A model generated the notes under the pieces. The model had not been told where the DNA came from. It saw only the letters and a program-made list of their open reading frames with translations, and made no database searches. This document shows, piece after piece, positions 34,727-49,436 of a stretch of DNA of 64,000 nt (position 1 is the first letter of the stretch; each line of letters opens with the position of its first letter). The position numbers and the translations under genes are program-made. The stretch spans positions 744,001-808,000 of the forward strand of contig JAITYX010000004.1 in assembly GCA_021018815.1 (NCBI GenBank), given 5' to 3'. The stretch comes from Talinum fruticosum (lineage: Eukaryota > Streptophyta > Magnoliopsida > Caryophyllales > Talinaceae).

Positions 34727-37026
34727 GGTGGATCTCAATTGATTTCCGATATCAAAATAAAACAATTTCATGGTTTCAGAAGTTGATATTAAATGGATGC
34801 TGAAGCCAAACGGTGATATGAAACAGGAGCCCTGTGATTCTGTCCGTACTTATCATGCCTTCAAGAAAAATCCCTAGTGTTCATTATCTTCATGCCAAGT
34901 CCACTAATGTTTTATCATCATTGGCACTTTTTTTGATGTAAATTTCAAAAGATTTCCCCCAAGCAGAACCAACCATCATTCTGGGATGAAAAAGTTGCTA
35001 CGTTTCCTTAATCATAGCTTCATTAGACCCAATATAAAATTGACCGATGTTCATCTTGCTCAAATTATCTGAACTCATACACAATTTACGAGCACTAAAT
35101 AAGGCAATTCAATTTGGCCGGTAAAATTCAAATTGACTTGATCTATGTTAAATTTAACACAATATTTTTAGAAAGTTATTTTCTTTATAAGACAAGTTTA
35201 TTGGAGGGAACAAGAATTACATCCAATTCAATCTGAATGAAAATTTGACAAATCCATACCGAAAGTAAATTGGGCTTTATCAACTCTAAACATGGTCTAA
35301 TTTAAACTCAAATAAATAAATCATTCGTAAGATCTAAGTCTACATCATGAAATAAACGAGGTAGTAAACGAGATAGGAATCATAAACAGTAACACCTATT
35401 TTTCATGGGATACAAGCATTTTCCGCCTTGACATACGAAGTCATGCCCATTACAAACACATAGAGGTAGCCAAATGTCTGTATCCACATCCACATCCACA
35501 TCCACATCCACATCCACATCCACATCCACATCCACCCTCAGTCCCTCACCTACATGGAAAGGGAAGGAAAGGAGCAGCAGCAGCAATGCTAGGGATCATA
35601 TGATGGCAATTCTAGTACTTCAACTTTTTGACCCTTGGACTTGGTCATTCAGAGAGAGAGAGAGAGAAGGGCATGGGGAAAAGGTGAGCGAGGCACCGAG
35701 AATCAGGAGGAGAATGGCAGGAAAGACAGCATGTGAATTACAAATTCCAGCTCGTGAGAGTTACAATGGTGATGCTTGCTGGATCTTACTAGTAGTAGTA
35801 AATTCCACTTGCACCAGTCAATCAAATGACATGAGAATCCTAGGAAGGGATTTGTGCATCTAACTACCTACTATTTTCTACCCTTAAAATGCATAACAGG
35901 TATGTCTGTTAGTTTATAATAAGATAAACACAAATTTTATTTAGATTTAAATTCCGCTTATACCAATTTTTTCACCCAAAAATGTAAAAACAAAGATGGT
36001 ATGAGTCCTCTATAAATATCAACTCGTCTAGCCAATAAAACTTTTAAGATGTGGTATTGAAAGTTTATGCCAAAACTTTTGCTGCATACATTGCTACCTC
36101 GATCTTTTTTCTTTTTTTTTTTTTTTTTTTGCATTTTAGGGAAATGAAAAAAGCTTCAGAAGCCACATAATTTCTCAGAGTCCTATAGGGATATTTGTGT
36201 TTAGGCCATTTTGAATTTCGTGTGAGGAACCAAGATTAATAACTCTATAATCAATTAGAAAGCAAAACCAAACCTGGAATCTAATGTAATAGCTCTCTAT
36301 GTCAATCACAAGTGAAATCTTTCTTGAGACGGTTTCCGTAACATGTAACACAAAAGGGCATTAAAAATTGAAGTAATTATGTAATCATCCAACTTTTACA
36401 TTGTTATCTTTGTTCAAAATCAAATTCGAAAAGAAAAACTGCATTTTAATTTGTGAAAAACACTAATATTGGCCAATTAGAAATTAGTTCTTATTTTCAC
36501 TATCCCTAGCATAAATCATTATGTAAGAAGTTCTTTTGAAACATCTCTTAAAATAAACATTAATTTACAAGCGAGATTTGTAGTGTCATTGTATCTACAA
36601 TTGAGCATATGCATCTAATGCAAAAGAGAACCTAATATAATTTGACGTGTTACTAACTTAATTAATTTTATCTATCATAAAAATATAACCTCTTGAGGAA
36701 ATAATTTTGAGATTATGGTATAAATCATGCAAAAAGAAGTGGAATAAATTTTATTTTTCCTGTTGCCAAGGAACGAAGGCATATACAAAAGTAGATTTGT
36801 AATGGATATACATATACAAAAGGAAATCTAAAATTACCAACGGTCACATGGGCTTGAAATCCAATTCTTCAAAACGTGAAAGCATTTAAACTCCCTCTCT
36901 CCTTTCTCTACATAACCCGCGCCTTTGAAGCTCCACCCTTCTCACCCAACAACTTCCTCTTCGTCCCTCTCTCTCTTTATCTCTCTAACTTCACTTCACT
37001 TGACTACCCAACTCGGTACTTCTCCC
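34727..37026. other. Intergenic region upstream of the DREB2-like gene
   Basis: Contains the (CCACAT)8 repeat, a GA-rich patch at about 35650-35668 and T runs near 36107-36130. The last ~150 bp (CT-rich, from about 36890) are probably the DREB2-like gene's 5' leader. No gene is supported in between. Confidence 0.5.
35484..35531. repeat. (CCACAT)8 hexanucleotide microsatellite
   Basis: Eight perfect CCACAT copies. Open frames across it on both strands are products of the repeat period (a multiple of three) and not genes. Confidence 0.97.
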
Positions 37027-37834
37027 ATGGAAGCCGAGACCTTGAGAAAATCTCCCTCAAAGCCATGGAAGAAAGGCCCGGCAAGGGGCAAAGGGGGCCT
37101 CAGAATGCAGCCTGCACATACAGGGGAGTGAGACAGAGGACTTGGGGCAAATGGGTGGCTGAGATCAGAGAACCCAAGAAGAGAACCCGCCTTTGGCTCG
37201 GGTCATTTGCCACGGCTGAAGAAGCTGCCATGGCTTATGATGAGGCCGCTAGGCGGCTCTATGGGCCTGAAGCCTATCTCAACCTCCCCACTTGAGGTGC
37301 AGCTTCAACCCTCTCAACAAGTCCCAGAAACTCAGGCCCTGGCTATCTTCTCGAACCTTCTTCTCCTCCAAGCGAGGCTACTGGTTGAACCTTAATGTGC
37401 AGCCCAGTGTTGATGTTATTCATCAGAGGCTGCAGGAGCTCAAGAACACCGGGATCATAAGAACTGAATCGAGAGCTTGTCATCAAAGTGGGGGCGAAAG
37501 GGCAGAGGAGGAGAAGCCTCAGATCGATCTGCACGAGTTCTTGCAGCAAATGGGGGTTGTGAAGAATGACAATGGGTCAGGTTTTGATGATAAGTTCGGA
37601 AATGCTGATCATGAAACGCGGACTTGTGATAAGGAATCTCTAACAAGGGGTAGTGTTGAAGCTAATGATAATGTTTTAGGTGAGACGGGCTCATCAGAGT
37701 GGGATGAACTAGTTGAGATTCTTCGAGATGGGCATCAACAAGTGGAATCGAACAGCAGTAGCTTGTTTATTCAAGATTACAGCTTTGAGGATGATCAACT
37801 ATCTTTTCAGCTGCCTCCATTTTGGGATTTTTAA
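37027..37834 (+). CDS. DREB2F: DREB2-type AP2/ERF transcription factor
   Basis: An intronless gene of 269 residues once two missing bases are restored (G5 at 37093-37097 and C4 at 37286-37289, spliced length then exactly 810 nt). It starts [20 protein letters not shown], a basic DREB2 nuclear-signal type N-terminus. The AP2 domain follows at about residues 32-90: [40 protein letters not shown], then [10 protein letters not shown]. The [13 protein letters not shown] core with valine and glutamate is DREB-type and predicts binding to DRE/CRT (A/GCCGAC) elements in stress-response promoters. The tail has a [10 protein letters not shown] helix and an acidic end ([15 protein letters not shown]), a plausible activation region. 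DREB2F is favoured over DREB2D from the N-terminus and the neighbour ADSS. The ATG at 37027 is chosen because the basic block lies in its frame; the later ATG at 37064 would lose it. Confidence 0.88.
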
Positions 37835-37970
37835 GTTGAGTTTTTAGTTATACTGATAGTTTTAGTTAGTCTTAGGGTGTTGCAATAGCATGAAGTAGAT
37901 ATTCTTCAAATGCTGATGTTGTTGGAGGTCTAGCCAGGTTATTTGGAGGGTTATTCTGTGACTGCTATTC

Positions 37971-37976
37971 AATAAA
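37971..37976 (+). promoter_or_regulatory. Polyadenylation signal AATAAA of the DREB2-like gene
   Basis: A canonical AATAAA lies 137 bp after the stop codon, within the AT-rich downstream region where a plant 3' end is expected. Confidence 0.5.
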
Positions 37977-37981
37977 ATGCA

Positions 37982-39060
37982 TCAAGTTGCAAGATGAGTG
38001 TTAGGTTCATATCACCTTTTGCATTCACTATTGTGCTTTTCTCTTGTAGGGTTGCTAGATTTCTGCATCACATGGACAATAGACCATGTTATATTTTTTA
38101 TTTAAAGGAGTCACAAATGACGAGTACAATGTAATGGAGGAGGGAAAATCGAACTTGGGACCTAAATTACTCAAGAACTCAGTCTTAACCACTAGGTCAA
38201 GACCTTCATTGGTACAATAGATTATGATACGAGAGCATAATAAGCTGCTTAATTAGTGTAAAAAGTATTTTGCCAAGCTATAACCACCTAAGAAAAGACC
38301 AAGGGTATGTATTGGTTGGGGGAAATTTCCTGAAAAATTATTTTTAATTTTTCCCAATTGGTAAAAATTAGAAAGAAAAAAATAGTTTCCAATGAAAATT
38401 ATTTTCCGGAAATATTTTCCATTTAAGAAGGAATAAAGTTGATTTTTCAGGCACGAGACAGTTTCAATGATTTGAATAAAAATTTGGCCATATGATAGAT
38501 AACATTAAAAGAAGATTAACTTTAAAATTTGAGGAACATTTATCTCCATCGCAGCAATTCAATCCACATGCCACAATGTGGGTGGAAACTTGAACACTAA
38601 TGAGAAAGACTAAAAAGCTCAAATATAAAATTTTAGGTCAAAATTCTTTCATTAAGTTAATATTTATTACCACAATAGCAATTTAGTTGTCTAATTGCTA
38701 AAATAATTTGATAAATTGTTTGGCCAAAATGCTTCATTGAAGGCCTAAATGATGTCTAAATTCAATATATTTTAGGAACCTTTTTTTTTTTTTTATGCAA
38801 AAGCTATTGCTTTTTATATTTGAGAATCAATTCAACTGAATTATAGGTGTCTAAGAGCATGTAATATGTAGCTATCAAATAAACAACATAATATTGACCC
38901 CATATCTTATTGAAAATACCAAGTTTATATCATGTGGTGAAAAATGTTCACAATTTAATAGTTTTTAAAAAGGAAAAACAATAAGAAAACAATCACGTAA
39001 ATATTATACTGTGAGGTTCACCATATGACATTAGGCTTAACTTAATTATAGTGCTTAGCT
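37982..39060. other. Intergenic spacer
   Basis: AT-rich, with a T run at about 38780-38794. Nothing gene-like was seen. Confidence 0.5.
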
Positions 39061-39084
39061 CTCCCCGTTAAGTCAAATATGAAA

Positions 39085-39390
39085 TTACTATCAACAAATG
39101 ATGATGAATTAAGTTACTATCAACAAATGATGATGAATTAGGTCGAACTCTAAGTCAAATGTGAAGTCACTATCAACAAATGATGATGAATTAAGTTACT
39201 ATCAACAAATGATGATGAATTAGGTCGAACTCGTAAGTCACTATCAACAAATGATGATGAATTAGGTCGAACTCGTAAGTCACTATCGAAAAATGAAGAT
39301 GAATTAGGTTAAGTTACTATTGATAAATGGTGATGAATTAGGTCTAATCTTGTAAATCGTTATCGACAAATGATGATGAATTAGGTTGAA
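39085..39390. repeat. Minisatellite, ~30-45 bp units
   Basis: About eight units built on the core actatcaacaaatgatgatg followed by aattaggtcgaactcgtaag or a shorter aattaagtt end. Long and short unit types alternate, so higher-order duplication has occurred. It lies about 600 bp beyond the ADSS stop codon, in the convergent region between ADSS and the DREB2-like gene. Confidence 0.85.
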
Positions 39391-39998
39391 CCTTTTTGTA
39401 CAAACTTGACGCTCCAAAGAAGCCCATTTGCCCCTTTGAATCAATAAGCTCATAACATATGTGCCTTGCTGACCTCATACTTAAGCTAACTGCACAAATG
39501 TTTCCCACCTTGAAGATTTTCACTCTCTTGTTGTACGTTGTAGCAAAGAAAGTGATTGCCTCGAGAGCTTTGGACCTCAAAATTTAACCTACGAATAGTT
39601 TCTTCCTCAAGCATTTCATATTTTGCATTCCTGCTATGGAGACAAAGGAGATATAGGCATTTTCCAGCTACTAGTTTAGATCCCTGCGCCAAACACTATC
39701 AGGCCTTACTTGTCTGCTGTGGCTCAGAGATAGAGAGAGAGAGAGAGGAAAAAAAGTTCATACAGCTTGATAACAGGGGCAGTGATGTATTACATGAGAT
39801 ATCCATGTCAGCAAATTATGCATGTGACGTAATTCTCCATCCCAGCTAGGCTTCATCTTGGGATGTTAGAAAGGGCATTACATTCTAGCTGAAGCTGAAT
39901 AATCTATATCCCTCCCACTTCCAGGGATGCTCAAGTGAAAACCTGCTCTATTATAGTATTCTTATTTATCATCATCCAAACACAAAACCCTTACATCT

Positions 39999-43830
<3,832 letters not shown>

Positions 43831-44727
43831 CGTGATTTGGTGAGGTGGGCTAAAAGGGGAGAGAAAGGCAGTGGGCGGAGGCGAAGACAGGGATGCAGCG
43901 CGTTGGTGGTGGGAAAGAGGGTTTTAGACAGGGTTTTTGGGGCAGAATCTTTAAGGGGGCCTCACACGTAATTCCACTTCCACTTCCACTTACGAAGTGG
44001 TCTTTCTTTTTTTTCCCCTTTTTTTGTTGTTTGTTTCTAAAGCTCCGAGTTCATACTAAAGTAGTATTAGCTTTTTGAACAGTGAATAGTGGTTTATCCG
44101 GTGAATAAGTGTTAAATTTTATCGATTAGGATGTAATTATTTAAGTAAGTGATTAAAGAAAATATGTTTGATAAATTTAGCGATTAGATTAGATGAATAT
44201 TGTAAATTGACATCAAAAAATATAGATAATTTACCAACATAAATTAATAAAATGTTTTTTTCCAAAAAATATGAAATGCTACTTTTAAATGTAAAAATAA
44301 TATTCTTAACGTTTCGAAACGATACTTGAAACGCTAAAAATTACGGTAAAAACTAGTTAAAACATTACTTTACCAACCACTAATATCTTATTATTTACAA
44401 TTTTGACTTGGTCAAAACACTAACATTACTCCAAACGTTGTTGCGGAATAGAGTCGAGTATTATCTCGCTTTATCAAGCTAATTTATTTTAAATTATAAG
44501 TGTTTAAAATAAAAGTCTTCTTAATAAATGCACTTTTGAAAATTTAAACTTACGATCTTCTCCTTATTAAAATGAAGCCTCTATCATTTCAATTAACGTT
44601 TTGTTGGTGGAACAATCTATGTCTACAGTAATTGTAATATTATAAGTATGTAATATTATTTTTTTCTTTTTAGGACATGGGCAATAAAAAATATGAACAT
44701 TTTGAAGATTCAAAATATTATGATTAG
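43831..44727. other. Upstream flank of ADSS
   Basis: Should hold the ADSS promoter (minus strand). No clear TATA was assigned, and the rest is AT-rich with no gene. Confidence 0.4.
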
Positions 44728-45195
44728 CTTATGAGCAAGGATGCACTCGAGCCGAGCCGAGTTGAGTTTGAACCTGTCAAGCTCTCGCTTGTGAGTATCG
44801 TTTGTACTTCGAGCTCAGCTCATGGCTCGCAGAGCTCGGCAAAATCAAACTTGAGCTCAGCTCACTGAAAGCTCGGCTCGTCCCTGTCTCCTTTGTTCAC
44901 TATGCTTCTTTAAATTCTTATTTTTAGGTTTAAAGTCATAATTTATATACTTACGATAAAAACATAAATTTAAACTTAATTGAGGTTCGTTTGCTCGGCT
45001 CATCAACTCGTTCGTTCGTTCGACTCGTTTATAACTGGCTCGTATAAGCTCGGTGAGCTTACGAGCTCCAAAATTGCAAGCTCGAACTCGCCTCGAATAG
45101 CTATCCGGACTCGACTCGACTCGGGCTCGCTACGAACTCAATTTGACAAGCCTTTATGCGAGCCACCTCGTCTCAACAACACCCCTACTTATGAG
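44728..45195. mobile_element. hAT-type MITE of the GAGCTCGGCTCG family
   Basis: The element spans 44736-45187 (452 bp), flanked by the octamer CTTATGAG at 44728-44735 and 45188-45195. The ends are only weakly inverted: CAAGGATGCACTCGAGC against TAGGGGTGTTGTTGAGAC. The interior is packed with gagctcggctcg-type words in both orientations. A fragment with the same words lies at about 24505-24600. Confidence 0.8.
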
Positions 45196-46032
45196 CTATG
45201 AAGTAGTTTCAAAACTACAGCATATTTTTCAAGTTGTTGACCAATAGAACTATAACGTCATTTTTCTTACCATGCATTAATTGGAATATTATAAAGATTA
45301 ATTGGAGTATTAACCTTTTAGAAATACATTTAATGGCTTCTAGAAAACAAAATTTGGAAACAAATTTCAAATTTTAAAGTTCTCTTGGTTTGGATTTAAA
45401 ATATACATGATTTACTCGCAAGAACATCTCAATATATATTTTACAAGTAATTTTACTAAAAATGACAATGGAGGTAAACAATTGAAAACAATGTAACAAA
45501 TTGCTCAAAAGCTACACAAGATTGTCACATTCGAACGTTTTTGTATCATTTTGTTTAGCTTTTTTAATGCTTTTTTTAGTTGTATTTTGATGTACTTTGA
45601 ATTTTTTGGTTCATTCCTATAAATGAAAACCCTTTGATGTAAAGTAACTAAACTTACCTTTAATGAATTTAAGAAGTTCACTTCTCTTAGTAGAACTCAT
45701 TTGTGCTTATCTCCAATTTTGCCTGCTACAATTAATCATTCAGGTCTCAACTACTGCTTAAAATGGTTGATTTTCTTATCCAACGGTTATTATAAAGTTC
45801 TAATTGTAATGAGGTGACATGTATTTCCCTAACGAGTGTTAAATTCTTAATATTGAGTTTATTCTTCTTTGTTTTGTCTGGATGAGTTTTAAAGGATAGT
45901 ACAACACAATTGGAGAGAGGAGTATCGAACGTAAGACCTAATATATTTAGAATCTCGGTCTTGATAACTGGATCAAATTTTCATTGGTTCAAAATTGAGT
46001 TTATAACACTCTAGATAGTTGATTCTATTAGG
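45196..46032. other. AT-rich spacer
   Basis: No gene or clear repeat boundary was recognised. Confidence 0.5.
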
Positions 46033-48133
46033 TGTATGATAAAAAATCAAAAGACAAAAATGAGGAAAGGTGAGCAAGTTGTTGCATGCATAGGTATAAG
46101 GGAAGAAAAATGTTATCAAAGGCAATTATTCCATTTCCATTGGTCAATGAAATGTTGTTGCAAAGGGAGAAAAGGAAATTGGATTTTGGGTAGCATTCAC
46201 ACGGCCAAAGGTTCTAGGCATTTTGCATTTGACTCTTATTAGCTTCTTTATAAATTAGAAGGGGAAGCTAATGAGGTGTGTGTATGAGAGAGAGAGTCTA
46301 CACTACTAGGAAAAATATCAAGAGGGTCTTGGTATGGGCGGGTCAATGTAGGAATCAAGTGGTAATTAATTGCTTGGAAATATATTTTTATGTGTATTTG
46401 AGACACGCATGCGAGCACACACACATATACACACGTGCGCGTGCACGTGTGCGCACACACAGACACCAATGGGAGGTAGAGAAAGTCTAAACTACTAGGA
46501 AAATACCAAGAGGATCTTACTGTGGGTGCATTACTGTAGGAAGCAATTAGTAATTAGTTGTTGCAAACATATCCAAATAGGGGATATGGGAAGGGTCTAT
46601 TTAAAAGTATTTGATAATTAGCACTAGTAAACAGGGATAGTTGTTTATATAATGTCCTAAAATAGCGGAAATAAAATTTCTCTTTCAATTTCCGTTCTTG
46701 TATCTATTTATTTATTTTATCGCGTTTTTCGTAATTTTTGGATCTTACGTGCTTAAAATCCAACAGTGGTATCGGAGTGAGGTTGCGCTAGGGATGAGGA
46801 TTAGTAAGCAGTAAAAGGAGAAAATTGGTGTAAAAACGTTAAAGAAAGCATTGATTGAAGGTCCGGGATGGTGGACCCATGGATGAGCTCGGTGAATTGA
46901 CATGCGGTGTTAATCAAGCAGGAAAACATTTACTATGGTGTGGCTCGATGGCGTGGGCGAGCTCTTTGGTGGTACCATAAGAAAGCCCCGTGGACGAGAT
47001 GGGTAACATATGCACGGTTGCTACTCCATGAACATAGATGTTTGAGTGGTATGCAAACCTTGTGGAGTAGTCTGTGGGTGTACTCTTGATGGTGGTATAG
47101 CACCTTGTTAAAGGCTTATGCTCAAGGTAGAGCATTAAATATTTGTATAAACTTGTAGGGGATGTGCATGCGGAAAAGGTTGTGAAAGGAGTTTCTATAA
47201 GTGATTCAAATGGAATACAGGTAGTGAAAGGAAGCGGGTAATGTTTGCTTTTTCAGTTATGGGTGGCAAGGCCTCGATTGGATAAGAAAGGTAGAGCCAT
47301 GGACATAGTTGCACATGGCGGTGATCTCGGCGGTTTAAGCGAGATGGAGCCTTGGACACAGATTATGTCAGGTGGACGTGATGGAAATTTTGATTTTTTT
47401 TTTAAGGTGGAGATTGTATGTCTGTGTAAAAATAAAAAAAAATTAAAAAAGAGGAAAAGTGAGCAAGTCGTTGCATGCCTAGGTCTAAGAAAAGAAAAAT
47501 ATTACCAAAAGCAGTTGCTTCATTTCCATTGGTTAATGGAGGATTTAATGTTTCTGCAAAGAGAGAAAAGGAAACTAAACTGTAGGTAGCATTCACACGG
47601 CTAAAGGCTTTGAGCATTTTGCATTTGGCTCCCATTAGCTTCTCCAAAAATTAGAAGAGAAAGTGAATGAGGTGTATGTGTGTACAAGAGAGACACACAA
47701 TTGGAAGGGAAAGAGGGAGTCTACACTACTAGGAAAAATTCCCAAAGGGTCTTGGAGTGTGTAAGTTAGTTAGGAAGCAACTGGTAATTAGTTGCTTGGA
47801 AACACATTCGTGTATGTGTGAGAAAGAGAAAGAGACACACACCACCACGAGGGTGAGAGAGTCTACACTATCGGAAAAATATCAAGAGGGTCTTGGTGTG
47901 GACATATTAGTGCAGTAAGCAACTAGTAATTAGTTGCTAGAAACACATTTGGATAAGGGGTACGGGAAGGGTTTGCTTAAAAGTGTATGGTAATTAGCAC
48001 TTGTGAATAGGGAGAGTTGTTTATATATTACCCTGAAATAGTGAAAATATAAATTTTCTCTGAAATTCTATTTATTTATTTATTTCATCGTGTTCTTAAT
48101 AATTTTTAAATTTTCCATGCTAAAAACCCAACA
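46033..48133 (+). mobile_element. Non-autonomous Copia-like LTR retroelement (2.1 kb)
   Basis: The 5' LTR spans about 46033-46765 and the 3' LTR about 47415-48133; both start TGTATG and end CCAACA. Directly after the 5' LTR comes a primer-binding site, TGGTATCGGAGTGAG (46767 on), matching the 3' end of initiator tRNA-Met with few changes. Directly before the 3' LTR is a polypurine tract, aaggtggagat, as in plant Copia elements. The LTRs share ordered blocks (gagcaagt-gttgcatgc, tagcattcacacgg, ggtaattagcact, gagttgtttatat) but are clearly diverged, so the insertion is old. The ~650-bp centre has no gag or pol, so it must depend on another element. No 5-bp target duplication could be confirmed. 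(CA)n/(GT)n tracts lie in the 5' LTR near 46410-46460. Confidence 0.85.
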
Positions 48134-48844
48134 TATTCAACTAGAGAATTTTTTAGTTTCTTCTTGTATATTTCTTTCTTAACTTTATCACAACTTTTGC
48201 TTGAGTTCAATTAGAAAAGCCAAAAAGATTTAAAAGTGTATGGATATCCTAAAATTTTGACAATTAATAAAAGGATCCACAAGTTTTGAAAATTGTATTC
48301 CACTACTATGAGATTTTTGAGAAATAATTTTTTGCTATCTTGAGGTTTGATGTTGATGCTGGGTAAATGTTGAACAAGTTGGAAACCACCATTAAAATGT
48401 TTTAATGACCTCTGTATTCAAAACAATTGAGCCTAAAAAGGTTGTCCGCGTATAATGAGTTCGTGTAGTAGTTTTCTTTGTAAATTTTAAGTGCTCTTAG
48501 GAGCATATATTTTCATATGATAAGTATTAGTTTAGGTTTATGAAATTCTCTATTTTTTCCTATTTTTCCGTTCGTCCCACCATCTCGTTAACATATATGG
48601 TGAGGAGCAGGTACTTTCGAGTGTATATAAGACGTTTTGAGTCTTCTTAACTACAAATTGATTTACTAATTCGAATGGGTTGCGATGGGGTTTTAACAAG
48701 TCTGTTTTACTGCAAGGAGAGGAGAAAGAGTGGAAAATTTTGATTTAGACAATGTCTAATTCATCTGAATCAAACATAAGACATTAAAATATTAGCATTT
48801 CTCAAGTAGACCATTTTATTAAAGAGTGCGGGTATATTAGTTAA
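48134..48844. other. AT-rich spacer
   Basis: Nothing gene-like was seen between the LTR element and the nested repeat island. Confidence 0.5.
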
Positions 48845-48982
48845 GGTAAAATGGTAACCATGGTAACCACAATAATCCCCACAATATGAGTCATACATGT
48901 GCCATGATTTAATATTGACCATAAAATTTTACCATTTTTAATATAAATGAAAATCTATTTTAATAAATTTATAAAATTATAA

Positions 48983-49189
48983 TCTATACACTATATAATG
49001 CCAATCTTTTCAAATTTTGAAATGCTGCAATCAGAGTGAATTAAGGAGTTTCGTCCAATAAAAATATAAATAATTTATCATTTAAAAAATAAGTTTCCAC
49101 TCATCTATGGACTCTAATAATAATAATAATAATCATAATAATGATAATAATAATAATAATAATGATGATAATAATAATAATAATAATAC

Positions 49190-49220
<31 letters not shown>

Positions 49221-49389
49221 AATCATAATAATCATCTATACACTTTATAATGCCAACCATTTCAAAAATACGGCATGGCGGTCCGAGAGTGAATTTAGGA
49301 GTTTCGTCCAATAAAAAATAATAATTTATCATTGAAAAAAATAGGTTTCCACTCATATATGGACTCTTTTTTACTCCATGCCAAAATGA

Positions 49390-49436
<47 letters not shown>

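Noticed and set aside
35380..35863. Frames with ST or VD repeats
   Set aside because: Produced by the (CCACAT)8 hexamer, whose period keeps any frame open.
39085..39390. CRISPR-like spaced repeats
   Set aside because: Units are contiguous and imperfect without unique spacers, in a plant nuclear context: a minisatellite.
46766..46785. tRNA-Met gene fragment
   Set aside because: Only the primer-binding stretch complementary to the tRNA 3' end is present, exactly at an LTR border.
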